Shown one piece after another: positions 52,853-63,714 of a stretch of DNA of 64,000 nt. The stretch's first letter is position 1. Each line of letters opens with the position of its first letter. Source of the DNA: Porphyra umbilicalis (Eukaryota > Rhodophyta > Bangiophyceae > Bangiales > Bangiaceae); the NCBI GenBank assembly GCA_002049455.2, contig KV918873.1, positions 124,001 through 188,000 on the forward strand. The letters are read 5' to 3'. A model generated the notes under the pieces. The model saw nothing but the letters and a program-made list of their open reading frames with translations. It ran no database searches and was not told the origin of the DNA. A program made the position numbers and the translations under genes.

Positions 52853-54300
52853 ACCAGGGGTCGTCAAGCGTACTTCTCCTCAATCATATTCGCGCATACT
52901 TTCTGTTGAAACGCAGTGGGGATAGGGGATGGGGGACCACGGTGAAGTGCTTGAGTGGCTTGAGCTTGTGTGTATGTGTGCGAACGTGCTTTGTTGGTTG
53001 TCTCTCCAAAGCGCCCCTCTTCCCATCAAGGGCACTCCTCAAGTAGTCCAAGTCGGAGCACTCAAGCCCACCACGAAGCCCAAGCAGCTCGCCCGCGCAC
53101 GCGCCCGCCCACACTCTAAATCAAAACGCTCACCAAATCAAAACATCAGGGATCAAAGCAAAGCCCACGCAAATCAAAGCATCAGAAGCGCAAGAACAAA
53201 AAATGTGAAATCGCAAAATTTCACTCAAAATCGCACGGGTACAAATGTCGAATGCACCAGCGGTCACCAAACTGCGAGGAAGTCGCATGGGTAGCCTAGT
53301 GGGAAGTAGGCACCCATTCTCATTAGGCGTGACCTTCGGGTCGCGTCAGGGAGTCGGGGGTTCGAACCCTGTCAATACCTGGTTTCTTGAATTTTGCTTT
53401 TTAGAGCAGGAGGGCTTACAGCGGCGTTGAGCATGACGTTCCAACACTTTCTTCGGATGTACACCCGAACGCTTGACTTTCGCGGATATACGCTACCCAG
53501 TGATTTCGCACAGTCGAATGTACGCTTGAGGTGAATGTCATCGGGTGCTTCCGGACATAACTAACCCGACTGTCGACAAGGAAAATACGTGCGACTTGGG
53601 CATTCGCGCGCGTGTTTGCTCACGCGCAGTTCAAGAACAGTCCGACTTATCTGACATCCAAGCGAAACAGGAGGCACTCTTCATTTGGATTTCTGAAGTC
53701 AATAAACATTAAAAGTCCGTTCAGCCAATGACCAACTACCTCTAGTACCCGAAGAGCTCCCAGACTTGCCAATATGCTTGGTCGAGTTATTGTTTGAAAA
53801 ACACGCGGAAATGTACGCTTGCCGTTTGCTGGCTGGAAAGTATGCTTGAACCAGACCTCTCGCGCTCGACATACGCGAACGTTTGCCATGCACCATACCG
53901 AAGTCGCAGACGCTATTTCAAAATAGGTACTCTTGAAGACCCCTTGTATGGACGGCATATTCGCATTTAAGAGCTACAGTTCGCGGCCAGCGCGGTTTTG
54001 ACACTGTCCAACGACATTTCTGGGAGCCGCCTTCCCCTCCCCATCAGAGCTCCAATCGGGGGCATCGCAGCATCTGCTGAGACAAGTCACGTGGCCCCCC
54101 TCGGTGTCACTATTGCGAGCGTGCCTGGGCTGGATTCGTATTCTATCAGCAGGACACTATTGCAGTCTGCTCAATTTTGCCGGTACGCAACAAGAAGGGG
54201 ACAAGAACAAGAGTGGAAATTCCCGACTGAGGCCATGTAAACATGGACAGTTTCTAACTACTTCCGGGCCCCGATTGTTGGCAGCAGTCGAAAAAAACAA
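52853..54300. other. AT-richer island
   Basis: GC falls visibly compared with the flanks. Contains several TACGCTTGA-like words (52867 inverted, 53468, 53521, 53815, 53841), the tRNA-like sequence at 53284-53402 and a 103-codon minus frame (53958-53647) of normal composition but no known family. Perhaps an inserted element. Confidence 0.5.
53284..53402 (+). ncRNA. tRNA-like sequence / SINE head with Pol III boxes
   Basis: A box TAGCCTAGTGGG (53292-53303) and B box GGTTCGAACCC (53359-53369), with a T5 terminator at 53398-53402. A D-arm-like GCC...GGC pairs around the A box, and a 7-bp hairpin with a UUCG loop (CGTGACC/GGTCGCG) sits where a long variable arm would be. The acceptor and anticodon stems do not pair properly, so this is not a working tRNA; a tRNA-derived SINE or tRNA relic fits better. 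Confidence 0.5.
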
Positions 54301-55820
54301 CAGTCTTCAGAGAATTGAAACAAGGGGGGGGCACCCATGCCTTCGCTATCGGCGATTTGGATTGAAACGGCCACGAAAAGATTCGGGGGCGGGCAAGATT
54401 GTGTGCAGCATCTGTCCCGATCCCGGCGCGGATTGGCGGAGAACGGAGGGGATCCGATGGGAACCGGCCTGCCTTGAAGGCCCCGAGCCCTGAATTGGTG
54501 GCGGATCGACGGGAAGCGACCGAGAAACGACGGGAACCGACGGGGCCCGACCCACGCCACCCTCTTGTCGCAAAGCGACGTGACTGTCTGTCAGACACCT
54601 CTGCACAGTGGATCTACTCCCGATTGGCTGCAACGGGAGCTCCTTGCAATGTGTAGTCGATCGCTGATTGGCTGTCATATGATCCGTGTCGCTCTTCGTC
54701 TTTGTCGTCTGCTCCGTTCCCTACCCCATTGCAAGTGGCAAACAAGAAGGGTTTCGTCCATGCGTCCAGAGGACGCGGAGACACCGCAAACATGGGGGGG
54801 ATCTGACTGCTGAGCAGGGAACAAGAAGTCGCGTCTAGCAATGGATTTCAGGAAAGCGAATGCAATGCACAAGCCATACGATCTCTCCACACCCTACCTC
54901 TCAGTCCGCCATCCTCAGAATGCCTTCCTACAGGACAGATGGCTGTCGCGAACAAGGAAATCGCAGCAAAACCAGAAGTAGATCACAAAGAACAGGAGTA
55001 CCACCAGCAAGGCCTAGACCACCGCCCCCCGTCCCTGGACCCGCCCCCACGACGCACTCAACCCGCCTCAGAACCCCCCCCCCCTCCCAGAGCCATCCCT
55101 TCCCGTGAGGTACCCGTCCCCGATTCTCCCCTGCGGCCGAGCTGCCGGCTCCCTCCCCTTCAGCGCAGATGCACAAAATTAATGGCAGCGGTAGAGATGT
55201 GCTCTCCGATCAATGCAGAAACTATGAACAACAGATTTGCAGTGGGGCGATGGGGGTGGTGGCGGGCGTCGCAGTGGACGTGATGAATGCGCCGTCCACG
55301 ACGGCCGTGGTCCTTGCTTCTGCGGGCCGACTTCAATTTAAATTCGCTGTGCACAAGTTTTGAAAATATGGATATCAAATGCAAACAAAATGCGGACCTA
55401 ATAGAGTTTCATGAAAACGACTCTTGTCCCAGTCTTGTTCTGTACCGGCAAAATTGAGCAGCCTGCAATACGTTGTGCATACCGACCGTCATACGCATCG
55501 CTCTCTAGAGAGCTCTCGTATCGGGCCTCTGCGGCGCCACGTCGTCCCACCCGGGCGGCATACGTTACAGGCGGAAAGACGCATTTTATAAGGTCCTCCA
55601 GCGCCTCCTTGGGGGGGGGGGGGGGAACAGGGGGAGGGCAGCAGTATGCTTCTTGCCAACCCCCCCCGTGCACGTCCCGCTCCCCCCCACCGGGGCCGTG
55701 CGCTTCTCCTCCCGCGCCCCCCGCTCCCCCCCTGCAACCCCCCACCACCAAGCAAACCAGAAAAGAGAGAAACAGAGCAGACCAAACCAAACTAAGTACA
55801 CACAAGACAGGAGCATACGA
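54300..55820. other. intergenic, no gene supported
   Basis: Mixed GC, C-rich from 55.6 kb with an 11-13 base G run near 55612. Frames here lack domains. Confidence 0.45.
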
Positions 55821-56775
55821 CTAAGACGAGTTGCGCCGCGTCGCGACGTCATCGGGCGCAAACTCAGAGTTCGACCCCATACTGTTTTCACCCCCTGAGC
55901 CCCCAAAATGCGCCGCCGTGACCACAAGTGCTTGCGGGGCCGCCGGACGACGTCTTCCTCCTTCGTCCGAACGGTCAAAAGGGTGAAGCTGCCACGACAG
56001 CAGGCGCCCCGTCCTCGAAGGCAATGCGTCGCTGCCGCTGGCAGCGTCGGCGCTCGCACCCGTCTCCCCCCCATCGCGCCCTTCGCCATTTGCGGCACCG
56101 CCGCAGGGGTGCTGGACACGGCAGCGTGGTGCCGCGGAGCCGTCGCCAGACGCCGTGCCGCCGCCAGCCGCCGTGCCGCCGCAGGTGCAAGTACTGCTGC
56201 CGCGCTGGTGATGGCCGTCCGCTGCGTCGCCACCCTCACCCCCCCCGTCCCCATCCCCTCCGACCCGGCCTTCCTCGCCTCTGCCCCCCCGATTTCCATC
56301 CCTATCCGCACCCCCATCGCGACCTTTCCCGGCTCCGCCTCCGCCACCCCCGTCTCCCCCCCCCCCGTCCCTCTTCTACATCCTCATCAGCATCCAGGTC
56401 GACCACTGCCGCGGCATTCTCCATACGCCCAGCGATCCAAGAGTCGCCCATCTCCCGGAGGGTATCAATCTCCTCTTTCTTCACGTCCTTTTCCGCAAGG
56501 AGCCTGGAGCCATCCACGAAGACGTCGGCCAGCTGGGCAACGTCGTTGGTGGGGTACGGCGGGGGCTGCAGGTTTGTCGCGCGGTTGTCCTCGTCTTGGC
56601 TCGTTTGGAACAGCCTTCCCCAGTAGTCGCCGGCCTCGTCGACGCAGACGTTCAAGTACCGCAGCACCTTGGCCCACATGTTGCGCCCAGACTTGGCACT
56701 GATGCCGTGTAGCGCAATACATTCTTCGCCATTACCAATGGCTTCCAGGTAGTCGACCTCGAGTGATACCCAAAT
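55821..56775 (-). CDS. conserved-looking hypothetical protein
   Basis: No family recognised. The minus-strand frame reads QIWVSLEVDYLEAIGNGEEC, IALHGISAKSGRNMWAKVLR, YLNVCVDEAGDYWGRLFQTS, and NDVAQLADVFVDGSRLLAEK. It then becomes acidic (DLDADEDVEEG). A 3'-splice-like CTTCTTCCCCAG precedes the codon at 56775, so this may be an internal or last exon; the first ATG inside is at 56679. After a run of C at about 56357-56366 the protein-like frame shifts to an Ala-rich stretch. The probable end, GGENSMGSNSEFAPDDVATR with stop at 55821, lies in a third frame. The N-terminal block is globular and not low complexity, so a real gene is likely. The next feature to the right is a hAT element, which may have displaced upstream exons. 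Confidence 0.5.
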
Positions 56776-57239
56776 CTGGGGAAGAAGCTGCCCTCCTGAT
56801 TCGAGATGGCAGATTTCCAGACACGTATGGAAATTTCAAGGAAACTTCCGTTACCTCCCACATGGGGTGTTCTGCCCTCGTTTCGGTAATTTCCGTTTCG
56901 TCACCGTTTTCTCTCGAGACATTGAAACGTGTGTCACTGACAACCGTCCCTCTGTCTGTGGCGCTGCTTTGTGGCTGTGCATGGCGCATCCTAGCCACAC
57001 AGACGACGAAGGCTGCCCACAGGGAGCAGCTGCAAAGCGGCTGCTTTGCACTGCGCGCAGGGCGTGCTGAGGACCGACGAGGGCACCCTGGCGACAGGGC
57101 CCGCCGGGCGCAAGCTGACTCGCCTTGGCCGCCTCGGGGGACAAGCGCATACTCTCCTCAGCTCGCTGTCGTTGACGTGACCATCATTGTCCTGGCTTCC
57201 TCCACCGCACAGCACCTGCTTACCCCCCACTTGGCCCCC

Positions 57240-59314
57240 ATGCCGCCTCCACCGCTACCTGCACCCCCCGCTCTTCTCCCCGCTCCCCCTCCCGATGCCC
57301 CACCTTCCCCCCCCCAGCCCATGGCATCGTTGGTGTGGCGCTTCATCACCTTGCATCCCTGTGGCCAGCGCATGTCCTGCCAGGACCGCCATTGCACCTA
57401 CAAGAACGTGCGGCGCAACGCAACGCGGGCCCGCCGACACCTCCACACCTGCACGGGGGCGTTGGCGCTCTACCCCGACCTCGCCCTGCCAATGTGTTGG
57501 CCATGTGGAGGACCAATTTTGCTGCAGTCGTGCTTCAAGCGGGGCTGCCTTTTGGCCTCTTTGACACCGCGGCGTGGCGGTCGGTTTTTTTGCTGATTTC
57601 GGGCGGCCGGTTTGATGGACCGAGGGGTCGCCGCGCCGTTGGCGGGGCGCTGCTAACGTCAGCGGTTGCGGCCGTAGACAGCAGCCTGGCGCGCTTCTTA
57701 GAGGGGTACCACTCTGTGTCCCTCTCCATTGACGGGATGACTGACGCGAGCGGGGGTGGGGTCTACAACGTCGTCATCTACACCCCGCGCCCCTTTTTGG
57801 TGGCTACGTTTCGCATGGGATCGGAACCCAGCACAGCGGCCAATCTCTTGACCCGCCTGCAAGGAGCCCTTCAAGCCCCCCTCTTGTCTAGCTTCGCCAC
57901 GTCGGCCACCACTGAGTTGGCGGCCGGGGCGTCGGTCCTTTCCTTGTTCGGTCACCGTCGGGTCCTTGCACTCGTAACGGACTCGCCAACGACGATGGTG
58001 GCCTTGCGGGGTATGGCTGTCGCCAGCGGCTCGTTCCTGTTTGCTTTTGGGTGCGGGGCTCACGCCGCCAACCTCGTGGCGCAAGACGCCGCACGGGTGC
58101 CCATTTGCGCTCAGGCGTTGCGTGCAGCGCTGTTGATCACTGTGTTTTTTACGCGATCGACGCGCGCACACGCGCTCCTGCGGGCCGTGTGGGCGCGCCT
58201 GCCGGCCGCGGGTCGACGCGTGGGGTCCGTTAAGACCAACTCCCGCACACGATGGGCGAAGGAGGGGGCCACCATTGCAGCTGTTGGGTCAAATCTTCCG
58301 GCTTTGGACCATACTCTGCTCGAGAACACCCATTCCCCTTCGCCGTTTGACGTGCCGACGCCCGTGGCCGACGCCATCCGGTCCCCCGCGGTCCGGTCGT
58401 CGATTGATGGGTGCGTGCCGTTTCTTCTATTTCTGGCTCGTCTGGTGGCCCACATGGAAGGTGACGCCACCCCCCTGTCGTCCTACGTGGCTATTTTTGC
58501 GTGCCTCCGTGCATCGCTGGCCACTCATTTCACGGGCCTATCTGTGGCAGCGCGGCAGGCGATGCAGTCTTCAATCGAGCGTCGCTACACGTCGTTTTCA
58601 GACCCACTGGTAGCCCTCGCGTTTTGGCTGGACCCTTTTTGGGCCTCGGTGCGGACGCGGCTGTCGTGCCTCCTTTGGGGCACCAAGTCGCTCGCAACCT
58701 TACGCGATGCGGCCGTGGTCTTCCTATGCCGACCCGACAATGCTGCAAGGGCTTTGGTCCTCGCCGAGTTGGCAAGCTTTGAAGACACGGAGCAAGGCCC
58801 TGCTGCTTTGGAGCAATCCCGTGATTTACACCCTGTGATGTGGTGGCGCCTTTGGGGATGGCGCTTCCCCACTTTGCAGCCGCTGGCTGTGCGCCTACTT
58901 GCCATCCCCCCTTCTGCGGCGGGGGGCGAGCGCATCTTCAAGGCGTTAAAGACTGTGCTCTCCACGCGCCGTAGCCGCCTCGCCCCGGAGCGCGTCGACA
59001 ACCAAACACGATGACGGTTCAACACGCGGCAGCTGGAACGCGCAGACGTGCTGGCGGCGTTTCGCCGCCCCTCGGTTGAGTTTGAGTTGCGGGCGCTGCT
59101 CGCCGGGGAGACGGGGGCGGGCGCGCCGGCGGCCGCTCCCCCCGCCGCGGCGGAGCCGGATTCGGACGGCGATGGGGGAGGGTCTTCTGGCGAAGACGTA
59201 TCAGATGACGAGGGCGGTGACACTGGTGGCGGTCATCCGTCAGATGACGCCACTGTTGACCATTTGTTGGGAACGGCGGGCGTAGACGCTGCGGTAGACT
59301 TTTTGTTGAGCTAG
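57240..59314 (+). pseudogene. hAT-family transposase, damaged (hAT copy 2)
   Basis: Diverged relative of the hAT transposase at 18726-20783, same domain order. The BED-type finger is VWRFITLHPCGQRMSCQDRH with Cys-x4-Cys and HLHTC (about 57325-57460). The core is IDGMTDASGGGVYNVVIYTP and ALVTDSPTTMVALRGM. The hATC domain is PVMWWRLWGWRFPTLQPLAV, AAGGERIFKALKTV and FNTRQLE. The N-terminal finger is one frame away from the core, with the change near 57480-57510. A single in-frame TGA (59012-59014) separates hATC from the last ~100 residues, which are acidic as in copy 1. Two lesions only, so inactivation is recent or one may be an error. Proposed start ATG at 57240 (MPPPPLPAPPALLP). Confidence 0.82.
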
Positions 59315-59423
59315 ACGAGTAAAGTAGAAATGGCTTGGTTGTATCACAATGAAGTGAAATGAGTTTTTTATCTGATGCTACTGGGCGCTGCCCAACAAGC
59401 GGATGGGTACCGCCTTTGTCGCC

Positions 59424-59603
59424 GCCACCACCACTGCCGCACTCATTGACCATCGTCCCGCGCAGACAGTGGTCATAACCACGCCTACCACCACCGCCGC
59501 ACGCCGTGACCATTGCCCCGCGCAGACAGTGGACATAACCACGCCCACCACCACCGCTGCACACCGTGACCATCGTCCCGCACAGACAGTGGGCATAACG
59601 GCG
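59424..59603. repeat. 60-bp tandem repeat, three copies
   Basis: Each unit contains TGACCATCGTCCCGCGCAGA then CAGTGGnCATAACCACGCC. The period is 60 bp, so it encodes a 20-codon repeat in any frame. Just downstream of hAT copy 2. Confidence 0.9.
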
Positions 59604-59718
59604 CCTCGCCCTCCCCATCTTGGCGTTGTGCGAGGTGCCGCATGTAGGGGTTGTCGTTGCCGTGGGCCCAACGTGGTCCGCACAGCCGCTGCCGCTCAGC
59701 CGCCTCCCCAACTTGCCG

Positions 59719-59743
59719 CCCCCCCCCCCCCCCCCCCCCCCCC
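59719..59743. repeat. poly(C) tract, 25 bases
   Basis: Pure C run; no gene can be assigned around it. An 18-base poly(G) lies at 60236-60253. Confidence 0.95.
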
Positions 59744-59749
59744 TCGCTG

Positions 59750-60840
59750 TCCCCACGAACGAGGCCGCCGCCACCGCGATTGCCTGCGATGCTCCGCGTC
59801 TCCTCCTGTGATGGCCCTTTGCAACTCGGCAGGGTCAAAACAAAGGCCTTTACTCCACGCAAGTCCTGCTCGTCCCACCACTCACCCCCCTCAAGCTCCC
59901 GCTCCTCTGGAGCATACGGCAGTGTAGAAAGGCGTCCCGTGGAGGTGGTTGATGCGCTGATGCGGGTGTCGTGACCTGCACAAGAAACGAAAGAAAGGGG
60001 GACAAACAGGGTGCGTAGCACAAAACAGCAACGTCAACAAACGAAGCACAAACAGCAATGCGGGTGGCATACGGTAGCCCCAGAATACGCAAAAAGACTT
60101 GCATTGATGCGGACACAACGATGCTGCAGAGCGGTGGACAGGTGGGGTCGGTGGAGCCGTACCACTGGACGAAAGCCGTGCCAATGCAGTCGAAAGAAAC
60201 CCCTACCAAGGTCCAAACCGCGCGGGCAAATGGTCGGGGGGGGGGGGGGGGGGACGGGGGGGGGGGTGAAGCACGGCATCACACGGGGATGCGGACGAAA
60301 GCAGCCATCCTCATGGGGGTGGTCGGCGGTGGGCGTGATGAGTTGCCCGAAAGCACCTCCTCGGTGCGCGGGTGACTCCAGATGGTCACGGCTGGTGTCG
60401 TGAGTGGTGGCGTGTGCCTCAGCCTCGGCTGGCCGAGGAAACGCCGAAACGCAGTTGCGGGAAAGCAACGGGAATTGGATTTTCTGCAACCTTTCCTCGG
60501 CAACGGCGCCACCTGTACTCCTGATTCGATCAATGCAGGTCGGTCTCTGAAATGGTGCTCAGAGCCTTGCGCGACGTGAGAATGTGCCTTGATTGCCTCT
60601 CTGGGGGCGATCGTCGGTCGACTCGGTAAAGGCCCACCTGGGCCTATACCGGGTGTGACAAAGTCGGGCATTGACTGTACCGACCGCCATGCAGCTTGTC
60701 AACGCACGGCGACCGCCAACATGGACCATTTCCGCACCCTACGCGCGGGCGCCTTCGTGACGTCGCTGGCGGGGGTAGTGCACTCTAGCCTGAGTATCTT
60801 TTTATCACTCACTCAATACACAACCACTCGCGTTTCTTTT
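59750..60840. other. intergenic, no gene supported
   Basis: Frames of 100-150 codons on both strands lack domains and conflict with each other. Confidence 0.45.
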
Positions 60841-60847
60841 TTTCCAT

Positions 60848-61060
60848 GTGCGTGCTCGTTACGGTCCCCACTTTGAGCGCGCAGTGCGCATGTCTGACCG
60901 CGCATTTCATGCCTTGGTGGGCATTTTGCGTCCTCGCTTGCCTCGCCCCGGTCTCTCGGCAAGTGTCTACCGCCATAACGGTCAGCTACCGTGTCGCGCG
61001 CCGCGATCGTTGTTCCCAAAGGAGGGGGGGTGGGGGGGAACGGTGTGCAGTTTGAAAGGG
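60848..61060 (+). pseudogene. possible PIF/Harbinger transposase N-terminal fragment
   Basis: The plus frame reads RYGPHFERAVRMSDRAFHAL then VGILRPRLPRPGLSASVYRH. The F-x3-xRMS-x2-xF-xxL...LrPrL pattern is that of the N-terminal helical region of PIF/Harbinger DDE proteins. No DDE core follows; homology is lost at a G-rich run near 61022. Short, so tentative. Confidence 0.35.
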
Positions 61061-61175
61061 CGGCGGGTGGGGAGGGTTGCAGCGAACAGTGCCATGCAGC
61101 GCGGTGCGTCTCGAGTGGGCTGCGGTGCGCGGGTCGACTTCTCATGCCCGCTCGCAGCGGCGTGTGTCGCGAGGA

Positions 61176-61361
61176 GCTTCCGGATTGTCGACAAGTCGTT
61201 TGACAGTTCTTGCAAAAGAGGAATTTTAAACACTCAAGACGTGGAATTCCCCGTTCTCAGACGGTATACCGCGGTATAAACATACGCGGGGATCCCGCGT
61301 ATGTCTGTACCGGTATACCGTCGCGTGACGGGCTCAGCCAATCAGATCAACGTTACGTCGG
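61176..61361 (+). repeat. dispersed repeat, copy 2
   Basis: Partner of 35428-35607. It carries an extra CGCGTATGT block in the middle and two further GGTATACCG palindromes, so it may be the longer or original form. Confidence 0.7.
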
Positions 61362-61387
61362 TATACCGTCACATGGTTTGCAACTGC

Positions 61388-62286
61388 GAACGGGCCTCAG
61401 GCCCTTTCTTAGCAGTTCCTTCGTTCATGCGACGCTTCGTGTGACGAGCTCTCAGCTTAGAAAGGTCGCAGTGGGTTGTCCCTTCGTGTGAGAGTGTGAG
61501 GCGGAAATTTTTCGATGAATTTAACGCAAGTGATTGTCTGTCAAAGGGCTGACTTCGAGCGCTCGGTTGCTGGGGTCGGCACGGGCGCACACCGATGCTG
61601 TAAAACGCCTTGGTTCAACATATCCCATGAGGGCGACGCCTTCGTCGCCCTCCCCTCCTTGCCGGCGCCTCGTTGCCCAGCCCGACAGCCTGAAATCGAA
61701 CCCTTGGCGCCACGTTCGCCGAAGCAGGATAGCCTCCCTGGATGGTCCATGCGGCAGGCTGTGCACAGCCGGGAAAGAAGTCCATTTGGGGGCGCAGCTT
61801 GGGCCCACCATGATACCCGCAGCGTACGCTCGTATCGCGCTGCGGGCGTACTGAGGAATCCTCGAATGTGTGCTGTCGTACAGAAACGGCGACGGAGAGG
61901 CGGCCATCTGCCACAGGGCAGCGTAGGGGGCCAGTTGGTCATTCGGACAAGGCTGGGGGGCGTGGGGCGTCGCCGACGAAGGGGGAAGACGTGGCCCGAC
62001 TCGACTGTGGCGTCGCTTTCGACTGCAGCCAGCAGGGGCCGACGGACTCGAATGTCCATCACACCAGTCGATTTGGAATTGATTGTTTCCAAATTCGCAC
62101 TTGAAACCGTTCCACAAGACCAGCACGATGAGATCACATGAAGCAACGTCGGAAAGTTCTTTTCCGAGGTTGCTTCGTGTGATCACATGTGATCACACTG
62201 TTTCGCGTTGCAGCCAATAGCTGGCCGCCCCACATCGTCACATGAACCGTCACACGAACGAAGCTGCAGCTAAGAACGGGCCTCAG
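61388..62286. mobile_element. ~0.9-kb element with imperfect inverted ends
   Basis: The left arm 61388-61446 and right arm 62248-62286 are inverted relatives sharing CGTCACACGAA and TAAGAA-GGGCCT. Frames inside have no recognised domain. Contains a strong hairpin (62132-62184) near its right end. Probably a non-autonomous DNA element. Confidence 0.45.
62132..62196. repeat. hairpin plus 18-bp perfect palindrome
   Basis: 24-base arms 62132-62155 and 62161-62184 pair at 22 positions around a 5-base loop (GATCACATGAAGCAACGTCG arm). They overlap the perfect palindrome GTGATCACATGTGATCAC at 62179-62196. Confidence 0.85.
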
Positions 62287-62299
62287 AGACTCCCGTCCG

Positions 62300-63700
62300 T
62301 GAGATAGCCTCGGCAATCCTAAAAGCTATTCCGACTCGAAATAGAAAAGCGATAGACGCACAGCTAATCTTGGTCAGCGGCAGCTTGAATCAAGTAGGGA
62401 GTTCGATTTCCATGGCCCGAACAAAAATAGAGCTTCTTCGTCTAAAAAGTGGTGTTACATCGGACTTCAGGTGCTTAATGGGACACGTTGTGCAACGTGG
62501 CGTGAAGATGACGATAGCACCTCATTGTGAACAATGCTCTTAAAACGTATCAACTGGCTCCCCCGCGTCCAGGAGGCCACTTGCCTCGAGGCAGGGAGTA
62601 CATCTCCCAGTCATGCCCACAACAGGCGGTCGTCTCCCCACGACAGTCATTGCGCATGTATATGTGTCCCGCTTAAGGTAATACCCTGCTTTATAACTGA
62701 GCACAACTCGATCGCTCCAGTGCAGGGCCCACCGCACTTGATGGCACTTGAAATGATGATTCACAGCTGATCTGTGATCGAGTTGTCTGTCGCCTCAAGT
62801 CTGTCAGAATTTGCCTGCATACCCCCCAGGAACACCTCGTGAAGAACGGGGCACAAGTCTTGCCACGCCTCTCCGTGTCTCATTGCACCATTTATCATTC
62901 AAATCCACGATCGAGCGTCATGAGCGCCTCGAGTGGTTGTCGATTCGGAACCGATTGTCCAATCAGATATAAATTAACACGTGGGCTACAAAGTGCTCCA
63001 CCGTGCTTTATAAGCGCACAATGACGGTACATCTGTGCGCACACGCAGAAGCGGCTACCCGCTCCATTTTGGCGGCGGGCCCCTCAGAGCAAAGCCACCA
63101 ATGTCGGTCTATCACAACGTGTCTATATTATTGATGAAACGTGTCTAAATTCGTTTAATAGGGCACAGGTAGGTGCTTGTCAATGTGAACGTGCCCTAAC
63201 GAACGTCGAGCCACATTCTCGAATTTGGATAATTCCAACTCGATTCGATAGTCCCGGTGTCACGATAGATCGCGCATGTCCTATTCGAAGCCGAAATACG
63301 GCACGCACACCCTATTCAGGACGGTTGGAGTATGCTACGGGCCCTCTCATTGGCTGGGCGCCAAATGATTTTATTGCCATACGTGTCTGACGACGACCGA
63401 CGACGCAAAACAACGACCGCGACACGATCGAGGCCCGATGCACTGGGCAGATGGTGACACGTGACCGAGGGACTGATGCAGACGCAAACCTTGTGAAAGG
63501 CCGCGACGTATGAGGGCGACAGAGACTCGTGGCACGCAGCCACAAGCATGCCCACACTTCAGAACGTAGATTGATCCCCGGCAGCAATCGCGTTGCACTC
63601 TGGGCCCGACTTGTGCCTCTCGAGTCGTGCGAGGAATGAGAATCAGGGGGAGCGGTGGACGCGCAGCTCATGCTACGTATCAGTCAGTGAAGTGTGAGTG
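62300..63700. other. intergenic, no gene supported
   Basis: Lower GC than average. No domain-bearing frame, RNA gene or clear repeat seen. Confidence 0.5.
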
Positions 63701-63714
63701 CGTGGGACGTACAC

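Noticed and set aside
52856-52870. hAT-type terminal repeat (CAGGGGTCGTCAAG)
   Set aside because: Looks like a hAT end, but no inverted partner or 8-bp duplication was found nearby.
53284-53402. Functional tRNA gene
   Set aside because: A and B boxes are good, but the acceptor stem does not pair and the anticodon stem has mismatches in every register tried.
59424-59603. CRISPR-like array
   Set aside because: Adjacent 60-bp units have no unique spacers and the context is eukaryotic; it is a simple tandem repeat.
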